Source: Clostridiales bacterium (GTDB lineage: Bacteria > Bacillota > Clostridia > Oscillospirales > CAG-382). From it: 15,834 nt of DNA. The stretch's first letter is position 1, and each line of letters opens with the position of its first letter. The position numbers were made by a program, and so were the translations under genes. Shown here one piece after another: positions 1 to 7,778 of this stretch. The DNA lies in NCBI GenBank assembly GCA_003452915.1, contig DMMZ01000036.1, positions 1 through 15,834 on the forward strand, read 5' to 3'. Below the pieces are notes generated by a model that saw only the letters and a list, made by a program, of their open reading frames with translations, did not search any database and was not told the origin of the DNA.

Positions 1-90
1 TAGCTGTGTGCCCTGCCATGTGAGCGACTGCGCTCCTATCCAGTTCGTCGGATTGCCCGCGTTGTCGTAGTTAATTGTTGTTCCGTAGTA
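1..90 (-). pseudogene. Orphan RHS core fragment (5' edge of displaced RHS module, runs off window)
   Basis: Bases 1-90 repeat bases 1652-1741 of the large RHS gene in the same orientation: the first 72 bases are identical, and mismatches occur only at 73, 76 and 87. The similarity stops sharply after 90. On the minus strand the fragment encodes RHS core residues matching about 1529-1555 of the full protein (YDNAGN, then WIGAQSL). An in-frame TAA at 93-91 lies two codons upstream of the matching codons, and I see no start codon or RBS, so this is not an independently expressed gene start. It is open to the window edge, so the rest of the core and perhaps another toxin tip may follow outside. 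Orphan RHS or WapA tips preceded by a core remnant are known in polymorphic toxin loci; assigning this piece to that class is an inference. Confidence 0.85.
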
Positions 91-142
91 TTATATATTA
101 TAGGTTTTTACTTTATTTGTCAATATAAATTCTTATAAATTA

Positions 143-172
143 AACAGCGAATGATATTTCACATTCGCTGTT
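143..172 (-). terminator. Rho-independent-type terminator hairpin after the RHS/immunity pair
   Basis: A perfect 11-bp inverted repeat (AACAGCGAATG at 143-153 and its complement at 162-172) flanks an 8-nt loop. On the minus strand it begins about 30 nt after the TGA of the 100-aa gene and is followed by the T-rich TTTAATTTATAA. The T-run is interrupted, so termination strength is uncertain. It separates the putative long transcript from the orphan RHS fragment. Confidence 0.7.
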
Positions 173-202
173 GTTCTTAACAATAAAAATTTGAAATGTA
201 AA

Positions 203-505
203 TCAAATTATAACTCTTCCGACGGCTACTTTTCTTGCCCCTTCATAAAGGCTGAATTCTTCACCGTTAATTAACTTTTCATATCGGTCGGGTGGATATG
301 AGTCTTTATTAAAAAAGTCAAATTCTATTAAGCTTTCGTTATTTTCATTTATTTCTGTTGTTATAAACATGATGCTTGAATTCCAACCATCATGCGCAGA
401 TCCTCCTTTTAATATAATTATTGGACTGTATCTCGCACCAGCAGGCATTGGTCTTTCCCTGCCACCTTCCTCCAATGATAACCAATTAATTTTGGCTTTT
501 ATCAT
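203..505 (-). CDS. EF-Tu domain III-like small protein, candidate immunity protein of the RHS toxin
   Basis: This 100-aa protein has no signal peptide or membrane segment. Its N-terminal EEGGRERPMPAGARYSP resembles the DEGGRHTPFFKGYRPQF stretch of bacterial EF-Tu domain III. Its C-terminal EFSLYEGARKVAVGRVI matches the RFAIREGGRTVGAGVV strand pair of the same barrel. The GTPase and domain II are absent, so this is a free-standing beta-barrel, not a translation factor. It starts at ATG 505 with a TAAGGAGG site whose TAA is the stop codon of the RHS toxin gene, so translation is likely coupled. Position directly after the toxin tip is the usual place for a cognate immunity gene. The immunity role is therefore an inference from context, and neutralisation by EF-Tu mimicry is speculative. 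It could also be a stand-alone EF-Tu-like protein of unknown function. Confidence 0.75.
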   Translation of the reverse strand: MIKAKINWLSLEEGGRERPMPAGARYSPIIILKGGSAHDGWNSSIMFITTEINENNESLIEFDFFNKDSYPPDRYEKLINGEEFSLYEGARKVAVGRVII

Positions 506-512
506 AATAAAA

Positions 513-520
513 CCTCCTTA
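513..520 (-). promoter_or_regulatory. Shine-Dalgarno site overlapping the RHS stop codon
   Basis: On the minus strand the site reads TAAGGAGG, seven nucleotides before ATG 505. Its TAA is the stop codon of the RHS gene. A ribosome ending toxin synthesis therefore sits on the initiation site of the next gene, which would tie production of the two proteins together. Confidence 0.9.
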
Positions 521-3500
521 CCCGAATATTTTTTTAACAATCTCGTTGATGACTTCCAAGTCAAAGCAGTACGCCTCGCCAATATAATCCAAACGCGGAT
601 CATATAATGAAGCTTGTTTTAAATTTTTACTGTACATTTCTACGGTAATAATATTATAACCTCCAGGATTACTCCAACTTCCCCATTTAGCAGCGTTCTC
701 ATAGGATGTTGTAAACCACTTGGAACTCATGGATCCATCAACTGTTGAAAACTTTCCTGTTGACATGATCGATTCATATTCCGCATAAGAGACTGCTCTA
801 TAAAGAGTTGTTGTTTTACCTAATGAAATATCAGTGATTGGTGCATATCCTTTATAAGTACAATAGTCAAGATATACTCCGTATATAGACATACCTGCAG
901 TATAAATAAGTAAACCGATAGATAATCCATTCATGATCGTGGCTTCCCAGTCAACTTCACCTGTACTCTGAAAACTTGTATAAGCCGTATACCCTGCGGC
1001 AAGTGCTCCGGCAACAATTGATGCGATCAGAATAATTGTTGTTACCGCAATTTCCCCCGTAGGATCAGAATAATTTACCGGATTGTTGGAGCAATAGGCA
1101 TATAGGTTTCCGCTCAGGAGGTCTTCGTTCGCTCCGATACTGTTGTCCGCATTAAGAAACCTTCCAACCTCGGGATCGTAATATCTTGACTGAAGGTAAT
1201 ACCAACCGGTTTCTCTGTCGTAATAATAACCGCGGTAGCGTAGGGGATTCAGACTCGCGACAGTCAAATCGCTGCCTGTAATACCTACTATATTGCCCCA
1301 TGCATCGTAGGTATAGCGCGCCACCACCTGGAGTGTGCTGTAATAGAAATCCTTACGGTAGATCTCTATTATGTCACCCTGTGCGTTTTTGCCGTAATAA
1401 TAAGTCGTCATTACGCCCGACGGGTTCTTGTGCTTGAAGCCTATGACCGATCCCGCCGCATCATATATATAATATAATGTATCGGTCCGGTTATAGGATA
1501 CTTCCGTGCGTTTTTCACTGATCAGCTTTCCTGCGGTATCGTAGTAGTAATAAAAATGTGTAGCATAATTATAAACAAACTTATGTACTCTGAGACCTTC
1601 CGAATTGTAATCAAATTCGTTGCCGGACGGACCGCCTATGAATATAGACGATAGCTGTGTGCCCTGCCATGTGAGCGACTGCGCTCCTATCCAGTTCGTC
1701 GGATTGCCCGCGTTGTCGTAGTTGATCGTTGTTCCGTTGTAGCTTGTGAGCTTATCGCCCCAGTAACTGTTTCCGTAGGAAAATGTTTTTGTGGACTTAA
1801 CAGAACCCAACGTGCCTGTCGTATAGTTGTAAATCTTTTTCGACAGAATATTGCCTGCATTATCATAGCTGAACGTGCAGGACGAGCCCGCATAATAGTT
1901 ATTTTCCCTTGTCAGCTGTCCGAGCTTATCATAAATATAGCTTAACTTTGTACTACTATTTTCCTTGACACTTATAATATTACCCATGCTATCATAAGCG
2001 TATTCATAAACCTTGCCGCTTGCAAGGGTTATTGTCTTGATAAGCATTGTAGTAGCATTTGTGCCGTATCCTTCAAGATATGTGTAGCTTTCGCTTATCA
2101 ACGTTAGGCTACTGAATACGTCTATCAGGCTTTTTTGAGTAACCCTGTTAAGCGAGTCATATGAATAACTTATATCCAGCGAAGAGTTAAGGCGAATGCC
2201 TGACACAAGATCAGAATTACTGCAATAAAAGTAATCATAGACCTGTGTATATCCGTTCGATTCCTCGGTTATAATGTCGATTCTACCCTTGGTATCATAA
2301 GTATAATCGATTTCAACCTGATAATATGTTTGTGTTATATCCAATTGTTCGGTATGTGTGACTCTACCATATGTGTCATAAACAAAGAATGTGTATGTGC
2401 TGTTCTCATAATCGGCATATTTCCATAGAGTTCCGTTGGAATTGTAATAAAACCTGAATTTTTCCACACCGTTGTGCAATATCTGATAAAGCTGATCGTT
2501 TGTTGAATAATATGTATAAGTAGTATAATCGTCATTGCCGTAATAAAGTTCTGTTAACTGCTGTTTCGCATTATACTCATATTGTGCAAGCTTGGATGTT
2601 AACCCGTCTATTCCTATACTGCTTACGCTTCCGGTGTTCTCGCCTGATGTATAATATTCAAATTTGTAGTCAGTACTTGGTGTTTTTATTCTTTGTACTG
2701 ATAAATCGCTCTTATAATCATAATTTATATATGTTTCATTCGAATCATATATTCCGTTAGAATTTAAATCTGAATAAATACATTCTGTACCGCCGTATGA
2801 GTTATATACATATCTGGTAATGTTATTATTTGCGCTTTTTACGCAACTAAGTGAATAATCAGAATTGTAATAATATTGTGTAGTATTTCCTCTTGAATCG
2901 ATTTCGCTTGTTAATAACTGACCGTTACTGCTGTAAGTTTTACTTGAGTTTATTTTTAATGTAGATCCGTTGTTCTTGTACTGTACCTGCGTAATATTAC
3001 CGTAGCTGTCATAACTGTAATCGGTTGTTGTTGTAACTCCGCGTTCTGTCTTTGTTACATAATCGACTCTTTTATTACTGTCGTGGACATAACTGTATAC
3101 TACTCCTGTTGCTGAAGTTGTAGTATAGTCAACATCATTACTATTATATACGATTTGCGAGGTTCCGTCAATACTTGAGGTGGATTCAATTTTACCGTCA
3201 TCATTATATTTATAAACCTGAGCGTCGACTATAGTCAGGCTGACCTTGTCGAAATATGCCGTACCATTATTATAATCATAAACGCAGTATACATCCATTG
3301 ATGAGATTGTCTTAGTAGTTTCATTCGGTACTATAATACCCGAGACAACCTGCCAGTCATCCGCATCATATCTGGCGTTAAAAATTCGCTGTTCAAATGA
3401 ACCGTCAGTATAATTGATTCTTCCTATTAAGCCAAAGTTTCTTCCGGCATCAATTGATGTATCAAGTATTTCATAAGAATAGTATGAACATACTCGACCG

Positions 3501-6319
3501 CTCAGAATAAAGCTTGTTTTACCGGATTTACCCGATACTCCGGTTGTAAAATGCTGACCAGAGCATCTTTCTGCCGTAGTGCTTCCTGTTATTTGCAACT
3601 CTCCGCCGCTGATGCTGATACCTGTACCGGTTGACCAGTTAGACGTTGATGTAAAATCATAATTACTTAATAAATTATTTGTAGATATTATTCCATTAGA
3701 GACGGCGTTCGCTTTTACTCTGCCGTCTGCATAAAGTGTGTCTGAAATATTGTGGATTTGCGCTCCGTCTATATCATTTGTATATACGGTCGTTATATTG
3801 CCATAATCATTAAAAATATAATTTAATTTTATCGCTGCATTATCTGAATACACCTTAGCCATACCATTAGGGTAGTTCAAATGCAGTGTATTTATAATAT
3901 TATTATTTATTTTATTATATACATATGATATTTTATTGCAACTGATTCCGTTAACGCTGCTTGAATAGTTGGAAAAGCTGACTTTTTCAAGGGTCTTCGA
4001 GTTATATGATTCTGTCAGATATCCGCTGGAATTATAATTAAAATAATATAATATACCGGAGCTGTAGGATATTGCTCTGAGAAATCCGGTATTATTACTA
4101 CTTAAACTTCCGTCATATGTTGAAGAATAAAAAAAATACACATAGTCGTTGGTCTGCAGATTTGTTATCTGTTTAATTGAATTACCTGAGTTATAGGTAA
4201 TTTCAAATTGGGTATAATAGCTTGTGTCGGTGGTGTATTGATTAATCTGTACCAATCTATTTGAGCTGTAAACAAATTGTTTCTTTTTATAATTATTATC
4301 TGTAATACTTATTATATATCCTGATGAATTAAATGTTTTATAAGACCCGTTTTCAAAAATTAGATGATAATTGCTTCCATCTGTAATAATTTCTATTGTC
4401 GGATCTTCACCGGTATACCAACGATCATCATCAATGTTATATTTGAATACAATTTCATTATTATATGAATCAACGAAAGAAATTGTTTTGAAAATACCAT
4501 CAGAATAATCGTTGAATTTTAAAAATTCGAACAGGTTTATACTCCATCCGTTACCGGCATTCATATTTGTGAACTTCCAGCTTTCGAATTGGCTTCCTGC
4601 TCTCGATGCTTCGTATATATGTGTTACAGGTAGTGGCATTACATTTCCGGATGTTACCATATCCGTATGCTCAAACTTCAGGTTCCCGGTAAACAGGTTT
4701 ATATAAGCCATGCCATTGCCGGTACCGCCTACGCTTTGATAACTTCCTGTGTTGTTTAAGTAATCTACTTTTTTAGTATAATTAATTACAAGAAGCGGGT
4801 ATGTATCTGTTTCAACAGATTCTTCTCCATTATCATATTCATCTTCATGAGTTGTATTATCCCATGGTTGTTCATTGGTAAACTCATAATTACCAATTAA
4901 CTCTGTTCTTCCGTATTGACTTGCCATCGGTTTGAACATGACTCCATAATTAGCTGCGCCAGAATACCAGTTTTTTACAATTGGTAATATATTCAATCTG
5001 TAACTTGAATTTACACTTGCCGATTTGAAAAAGCTGGCAGGGTTGCTTGCAGTAGCTATCATACTATTCCATGTTGCAGATGAAGTCCAGCTTGAAGTAA
5101 TTTGATAGATCCCTATTTCGATTTGACTCCCTGCATTTCCTAGCATATATAAATCGGCGCCTGTAAGAACGCAATCTGATGGAATTGTAGGCAAACTATT
5201 ATTAAATTTTATTGCTGAATAATAATTATAATTATTTTGATATCCGACATATAATGGATAATTACTGGAATCCCGATATTCCTCATTTAAACTAGCTGTA
5301 GTTATATTGTTATATAAATCTATTTCCACACTCGGATCAATAACAACAGGGAAAGCTCTGTCGGTAGCATTTATCCATTCGCTGTCGGCAGTTACTTTAA
5401 TAATATAGTTTCCATCACTATTCTTTGTTAATGTATATGTAACAGCGTCGGATGTATTTCCAGCAGCATCATACATATACCCGGCAGGAATCTCGTACAT
5501 TACCTCACCGGTTTCTTCGTCCGATAAAGCAATAGAACCGTTTTTCTGCAATTCCGGTACGAGTCCTTTAAGCTTCAGTTCAAACTCGTATGTATAATCA
5601 TCCATAGCACTCTTTACGATGATATTTTCCTTTACAGATGTGCCATCTAATATATACTCCAAGTCTGTATTTTGTAAAATATCTTCATAAACGATAGATG
5701 ATTTATTACCCGATAAATCAGATGCATTGTCCAAAGTCTTTTTGCTGTTGACAGATGATACCGGATTCTCAATTACACCCGTCTTTGATTTATCCTTATT
5801 TAAAAGATCCAACTGTACTTTATATTTATCATCGGTTATTTTAAGAATATTTGAAGCATTGCTGTTTTGAGCAAACTTGAAGCTTATTCCGTTATTTTTG
5901 CTTTGGTAACCAATAATGTCATCATCTTCTGTTGCTTCTTCTAAAGTGAGTGTGTTATTAAAATCAACCCATTTTCCGTCCTTATCTTTGTAATGTACTG
6001 ATTTTCCATACACAACAGCAGAATATGAGCCGTCTGACAGCTTAAAATGCTTTACGTTAGATTCTCTTAATTCTTCAACTTCATCTACAACATAATGTTT
6101 AGAATTCTTTACAGATTCAGAAGTATCTTCTGAAGTTTCTAAAGAATCATCATCATCAGAAATATCATCGGATATATCATCGCTTATAATAACCTCTGAT
6201 TCTGATGCAACTTCGGGGTTAGTACTTGCTTCATTTTCCAATGCAGAAGCAGGTATTGTATAGAATACCATAAGAGCCGCTAGAACTAGTGCAATCAATG
6301 CATTAAATGTTTTTTTCAC
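518..6319 (-). CDS. Secreted WapA/RHS YD-repeat polymorphic toxin
   Basis: This 1933-aa protein starts at GTG 6319: an AAGGAGA site lies 7 nt upstream, and an in-frame TGA two codons further up rules out a longer start. A Sec signal peptide occupies residues 1-26 (cut after ASA), followed by an Asp/Ser-rich linker with repeated ISDD units. Residues about 60-340 resemble the N-terminal region of WapA-like proteins. About 345-520 match a DNRLRE/CBM-type beta domain (TWN, NYGVMF). NLFTGNL near 540 begins the RHS part. A jelly-roll-like insert lies near 882-1032, then YD repeats, then the RHS core end (YYYDRETGWYYLQSRYYDPEVGRF from 1699) closing at DPTGE (1752-1756). The last 177 residues are the variable toxin tip. 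The family forms a shell that encloses and delivers the tip to neighbouring cells. The gene follows the lipoprotein gene by 19 nt and precedes the candidate immunity gene. The 3' core (about 1050-1910) is visibly richer in GC than the rest. Confidence 0.95.
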   Translation of the reverse strand: MKKTFNALIALVLAALMVFYTIPASALENEASTNPEVASESEVIISDDISDDISDDDDSLETSEDTSESVKNSKHYVVDEVEELRESNVKHFKLSDGSYSAVVYGKSVHYKDKDGKWVDFNNTLTLEEATEDDDIIGYQSKNNGISFKFAQNSNASNILKITDDKYKVQLDLLNKDKSKTGVIENPVSSVNSKKTLDNASDLSGNKSSIVYEDILQNTDLEYILDGTSVKENIIVKSAMDDYTYEFELKLKGLVPELQKNGSIALSDEETGEVMYEIPAGYMYDAAGNTSDAVTYTLTKNSDGNYIIKVTADSEWINATDRAFPVVIDPSVEIDLYNNITTASLNEEYRDSSNYPLYVGYQNNYNYYSAIKFNNSLPTIPSDCVLTGADLYMLGNAGSQIEIGIYQITSSWTSSATWNSMIATASNPASFFKSASVNSSYRLNILPIVKNWYSGAANYGVMFKPMASQYGRTELIGNYEFTNEQPWDNTTHEDEYDNGEESVETDTYPLLVINYTKKVDYLNNTGSYQSVGGTGNGMAYINLFTGNLKFEHTDMVTSGNVMPLPVTHIYEASRAGSQFESWKFTNMNAGNGWSINLFEFLKFNDYSDGIFKTISFVDSYNNEIVFKYNIDDDRWYTGEDPTIEIITDGSNYHLIFENGSYKTFNSSGYIISITDNNYKKKQFVYSSNRLVQINQYTTDTSYYTQFEITYNSGNSIKQITNLQTNDYVYFFYSSTYDGSLSSNNTGFLRAISYSSGILYYFNYNSSGYLTESYNSKTLEKVSFSNYSSSVNGISCNKISYVYNKINNNIINTLHLNYPNGMAKVYSDNAAIKLNYIFNDYGNITTVYTNDIDGAQIHNISDTLYADGRVKANAVSNGIISTNNLLSNYDFTSTSNWSTGTGISISGGELQITGSTTAERCSGQHFTTGVSGKSGKTSFILSGRVCSYYSYEILDTSIDAGRNFGLIGRINYTDGSFEQRIFNARYDADDWQVVSGIIVPNETTKTISSMDVYCVYDYNNGTAYFDKVSLTIVDAQVYKYNDDGKIESTSSIDGTSQIVYNSNDVDYTTTSATGVVYSYVHDSNKRVDYVTKTERGVTTTTDYSYDSYGNITQVQYKNNGSTLKINSSKTYSSNGQLLTSEIDSRGNTTQYYYNSDYSLSCVKSANNNITRYVYNSYGGTECIYSDLNSNGIYDSNETYINYDYKSDLSVQRIKTPSTDYKFEYYTSGENTGSVSSIGIDGLTSKLAQYEYNAKQQLTELYYGNDDYTTYTYYSTNDQLYQILHNGVEKFRFYYNSNGTLWKYADYENSTYTFFVYDTYGRVTHTEQLDITQTYYQVEIDYTYDTKGRIDIITEESNGYTQVYDYFYCSNSDLVSGIRLNSSLDISYSYDSLNRVTQKSLIDVFSSLTLISESYTYLEGYGTNATTMLIKTITLASGKVYEYAYDSMGNIISVKENSSTKLSYIYDKLGQLTRENNYYAGSSCTFSYDNAGNILSKKIYNYTTGTLGSVKSTKTFSYGNSYWGDKLTSYNGTTINYDNAGNPTNWIGAQSLTWQGTQLSSIFIGGPSGNEFDYNSEGLRVHKFVYNYATHFYYYYDTAGKLISEKRTEVSYNRTDTLYYIYDAAGSVIGFKHKNPSGVMTTYYYGKNAQGDIIEIYRKDFYYSTLQVVARYTYDAWGNIVGITGSDLTVASLNPLRYRGYYYDRETGWYYLQSRYYDPEVGRFLNADNSIGANEDLLSGNLYAYCSNNPVNYSDPTGEIAVTTIILIASIVAGALAAGYTAYTSFQSTGEVDWEATIMNGLSIGLLIYTAGMSIYGVYLDYCTYKGYAPITDISLGKTTTLYRAVSYAEYESIMSTGKFSTVDGSMSSKWFTTSYENAAKWGSWSNPGGYNIITVEMYSKNLKQASLYDPRLDYIGEAYCFDLEVINEIVKKIFG
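521..1051 (-). other. RHS C-terminal toxin tip: two hydrophobic segments plus ADP-ribosyltransferase-like domain
   Basis: Residues 1757-1933 follow the DPTGE core boundary. Two hydrophobic stretches come first (about 1757-1777 and 1794-1816), as often seen between RHS or CDI cores and their toxins, where they may help membrane passage. The final ~98 residues fit the pattern of small ADP-ribosyltransferase toxins: LYRAVS with Arg1841, then KWFTTS (1867-1872) followed by NAAKWG, then a late acidic strand (GEAYCFDLE, Glu1915 or Glu1922). This resembles the R-S-E arrangement of NAD-binding residues. No canonical ExE pair is seen, so catalysis and target are unproven. Class assignment rests on motif order only. 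Confidence 0.6.
3224..3676 (-). other. Jelly-roll (carbohydrate-binding-like) insert within the RHS protein
   Basis: Residues about 882-1032 lack YD repeats. They begin NLLSNYDF, followed by a Trp (SNW), and end with a YFDKVSLTI strand. This N-x-x-F...W...FDxVsL pattern is typical of CBM4/9-like beta-sandwich modules. It interrupts the repeat shell and could bind cell-wall or surface glycans. Boundaries are approximate, and glycan binding is inferred from the fold family. Confidence 0.6.
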
Positions 6320-6326
6320 TCGTCAT

Positions 6327-6333
6327 TCTCCTT
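6327..6333 (-). promoter_or_regulatory. RBS fixing the GTG start of the RHS gene
   Basis: AAGGAGA on the minus strand lies 7 nt before GTG 6319. An ATG at 6326 is out of frame and hits a stop within eight codons. The in-frame TGA at 6325-6323 excludes any upstream start, so GTG is the only supported start. Confidence 0.85.
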
Positions 6334-6338
6334 AATAG

Positions 6339-7772
6339 TCATTTTAATTTAACTTCAGTTACAACGCGGAATAGGGTATTGTCGTTGCTTAATATTATGC
6401 TGTAATCACCTTCATTTTCATCTACGTATCTCAGCATTACTCCGTTATGTTCTGCTAGACCAGTCTTGTCCTCACACCACTTTTTAACTTCATTGGTTAT
6501 ATCAAAAATAAGCGTTTGATTTTGAGACTTTAATACTGAAGTTACATCACCTGTTTTGTATTTATTATTCCAATTTCCAGTTATGCTGCACCAATCTTCA
6601 AGTACAGAAACCAGTTTATAGGATGTATCTACATTATTTGATATATTGTAAGTTGTATAAGAAGCACTTATAATTGTATCGGCTAAAAGAGAGTAATATT
6701 TTACAAATTTATAACGTATTAAGACTCTACCGATTCCATAATCGTCGCTTATACCAACTATTGAATTATTTTTTAGGTATGCATATTTTAAGTTTGGTTT
6801 TTTTGAATAAATTGCATTATCAGGTTGTTTTTCTCGCCTTAATTCAAAAGAAATAAATAAAACAGAACCTATATCGATTATATCTTTATCAATTATGAAT
6901 TTAATTTCATATGTGCTATCATTTATTTTTTTTAATTCTATAGAATTTTTATAAGAAATATTACCGCTAGAACTTTTTAACAAAGGTGATTGAATAACAC
7001 CTTTTATATTTTTTACATCATTGCCTTTTTTGTCTTTTTCTACCTTGGAAATTGTTAAATAACCTCCTGGTTGAATTTCAATAATTGAGCTTGAATCTGA
7101 TAAATTTAAGTTGAATAAAAATTCATTAGTACTAGCATCATCGATAATAATTTCACAATTACTTCCAAGATTTGATGGATATAATCTTAAATCATATTTA
7201 TTATTTATATTGTTATAAACTATCATATTTTTATCTTCATCTATGAAGTTACTATGTTCTTCGTAGTTTGAATATATTTCATCATTTATAATAGGACAGA
7301 TTTTATAATTATAAACTCCATTAATTAGTATTCCCTGTGAGTTTGAAACATATTTTGGATAATAAGGAATGATATCACTATTTGAAATTGTATAAATATA
7401 ATTCTGTTCTCTCATTTTATTATTAACGTTAATAATCCTTGTATCAATTAATGAATATTTACCATTTGAATCTAAATAATTTATTGGTGACGAATAAACG
7501 TATAATGATTTAGTTTTGTCTTTATTCATAAATACAATAGAAATATCAGTTGTTAAATCATCAATTATTCCAATGTGCCCTTTAGTGGATATTTCTTCAT
7601 TCGATAAAAGTTCAAAATAATCTTCTGATAGATTAATTTTTGTCTCCGTAAATTGAAATGATTCTTCTTGTGAAATATTTGAAATAACAACATCAGGTTT
7701 ATTCTCACAACCATATATAAATGTAATTCCAATAATAAAAAATAAACAGAGCACGAACTTATTGATTCTCAT
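6339..7772 (-). CDS. Lipoprotein with WapA/RHS-type N-terminal and DNRLRE-like domains
   Basis: This 477-aa protein starts at ATG 7772, with AGAAGG about 10 nt upstream. It has a short basic N-terminus, a hydrophobic stretch and a lipobox-like FIYGC (Cys22; Tyr at -2 is atypical), so it should be tethered to the outer face of the membrane. The rest copies the N-terminal part of the downstream RHS protein. YVYSSPINYLDSNGKY (residues about 90-105) parallels VVYGKSVHYKDKDGKW of the RHS protein. The C-terminal ~110 residues (VLEDWCSITGNWNN, then FDITNEVKKW, then NGVMLRYV) follow the DNRLRE pattern seen at RHS residues about 345-520. It has no YD repeats and no toxin tip. It lies 6 nt after the ligase gene and 19 nt before the RHS gene. 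A role in anchoring, folding or export of the RHS protein is inferred only. The gene is markedly AT-rich. Confidence 0.8.
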   Translation of the reverse strand: MRINKFVLCLFFIIGITFIYGCENKPDVVISNISQEESFQFTETKINLSEDYFELLSNEEISTKGHIGIIDDLTTDISIVFMNKDKTKSLYVYSSPINYLDSNGKYSLIDTRIINVNNKMREQNYIYTISNSDIIPYYPKYVSNSQGILINGVYNYKICPIINDEIYSNYEEHSNFIDEDKNMIVYNNINNKYDLRLYPSNLGSNCEIIIDDASTNEFLFNLNLSDSSSIIEIQPGGYLTISKVEKDKKGNDVKNIKGVIQSPLLKSSSGNISYKNSIELKKINDSTYEIKFIIDKDIIDIGSVLFISFELRREKQPDNAIYSKKPNLKYAYLKNNSIVGISDDYGIGRVLIRYKFVKYYSLLADTIISASYTTYNISNNVDTSYKLVSVLEDWCSITGNWNNKYKTGDVTSVLKSQNQTLIFDITNEVKKWCEDKTGLAEHNGVMLRYVDENEGDYSIILSNDNTLFRVVTEVKLK

Positions 7773-7778
7773 TTTGTT

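Noticed and set aside
1687..1893. 68-codon minus-strand frame inside the RHS gene
   Set aside because: It overlaps the RHS core in another frame and is rich in Arg and Thr, as expected from repeat DNA read out of frame.
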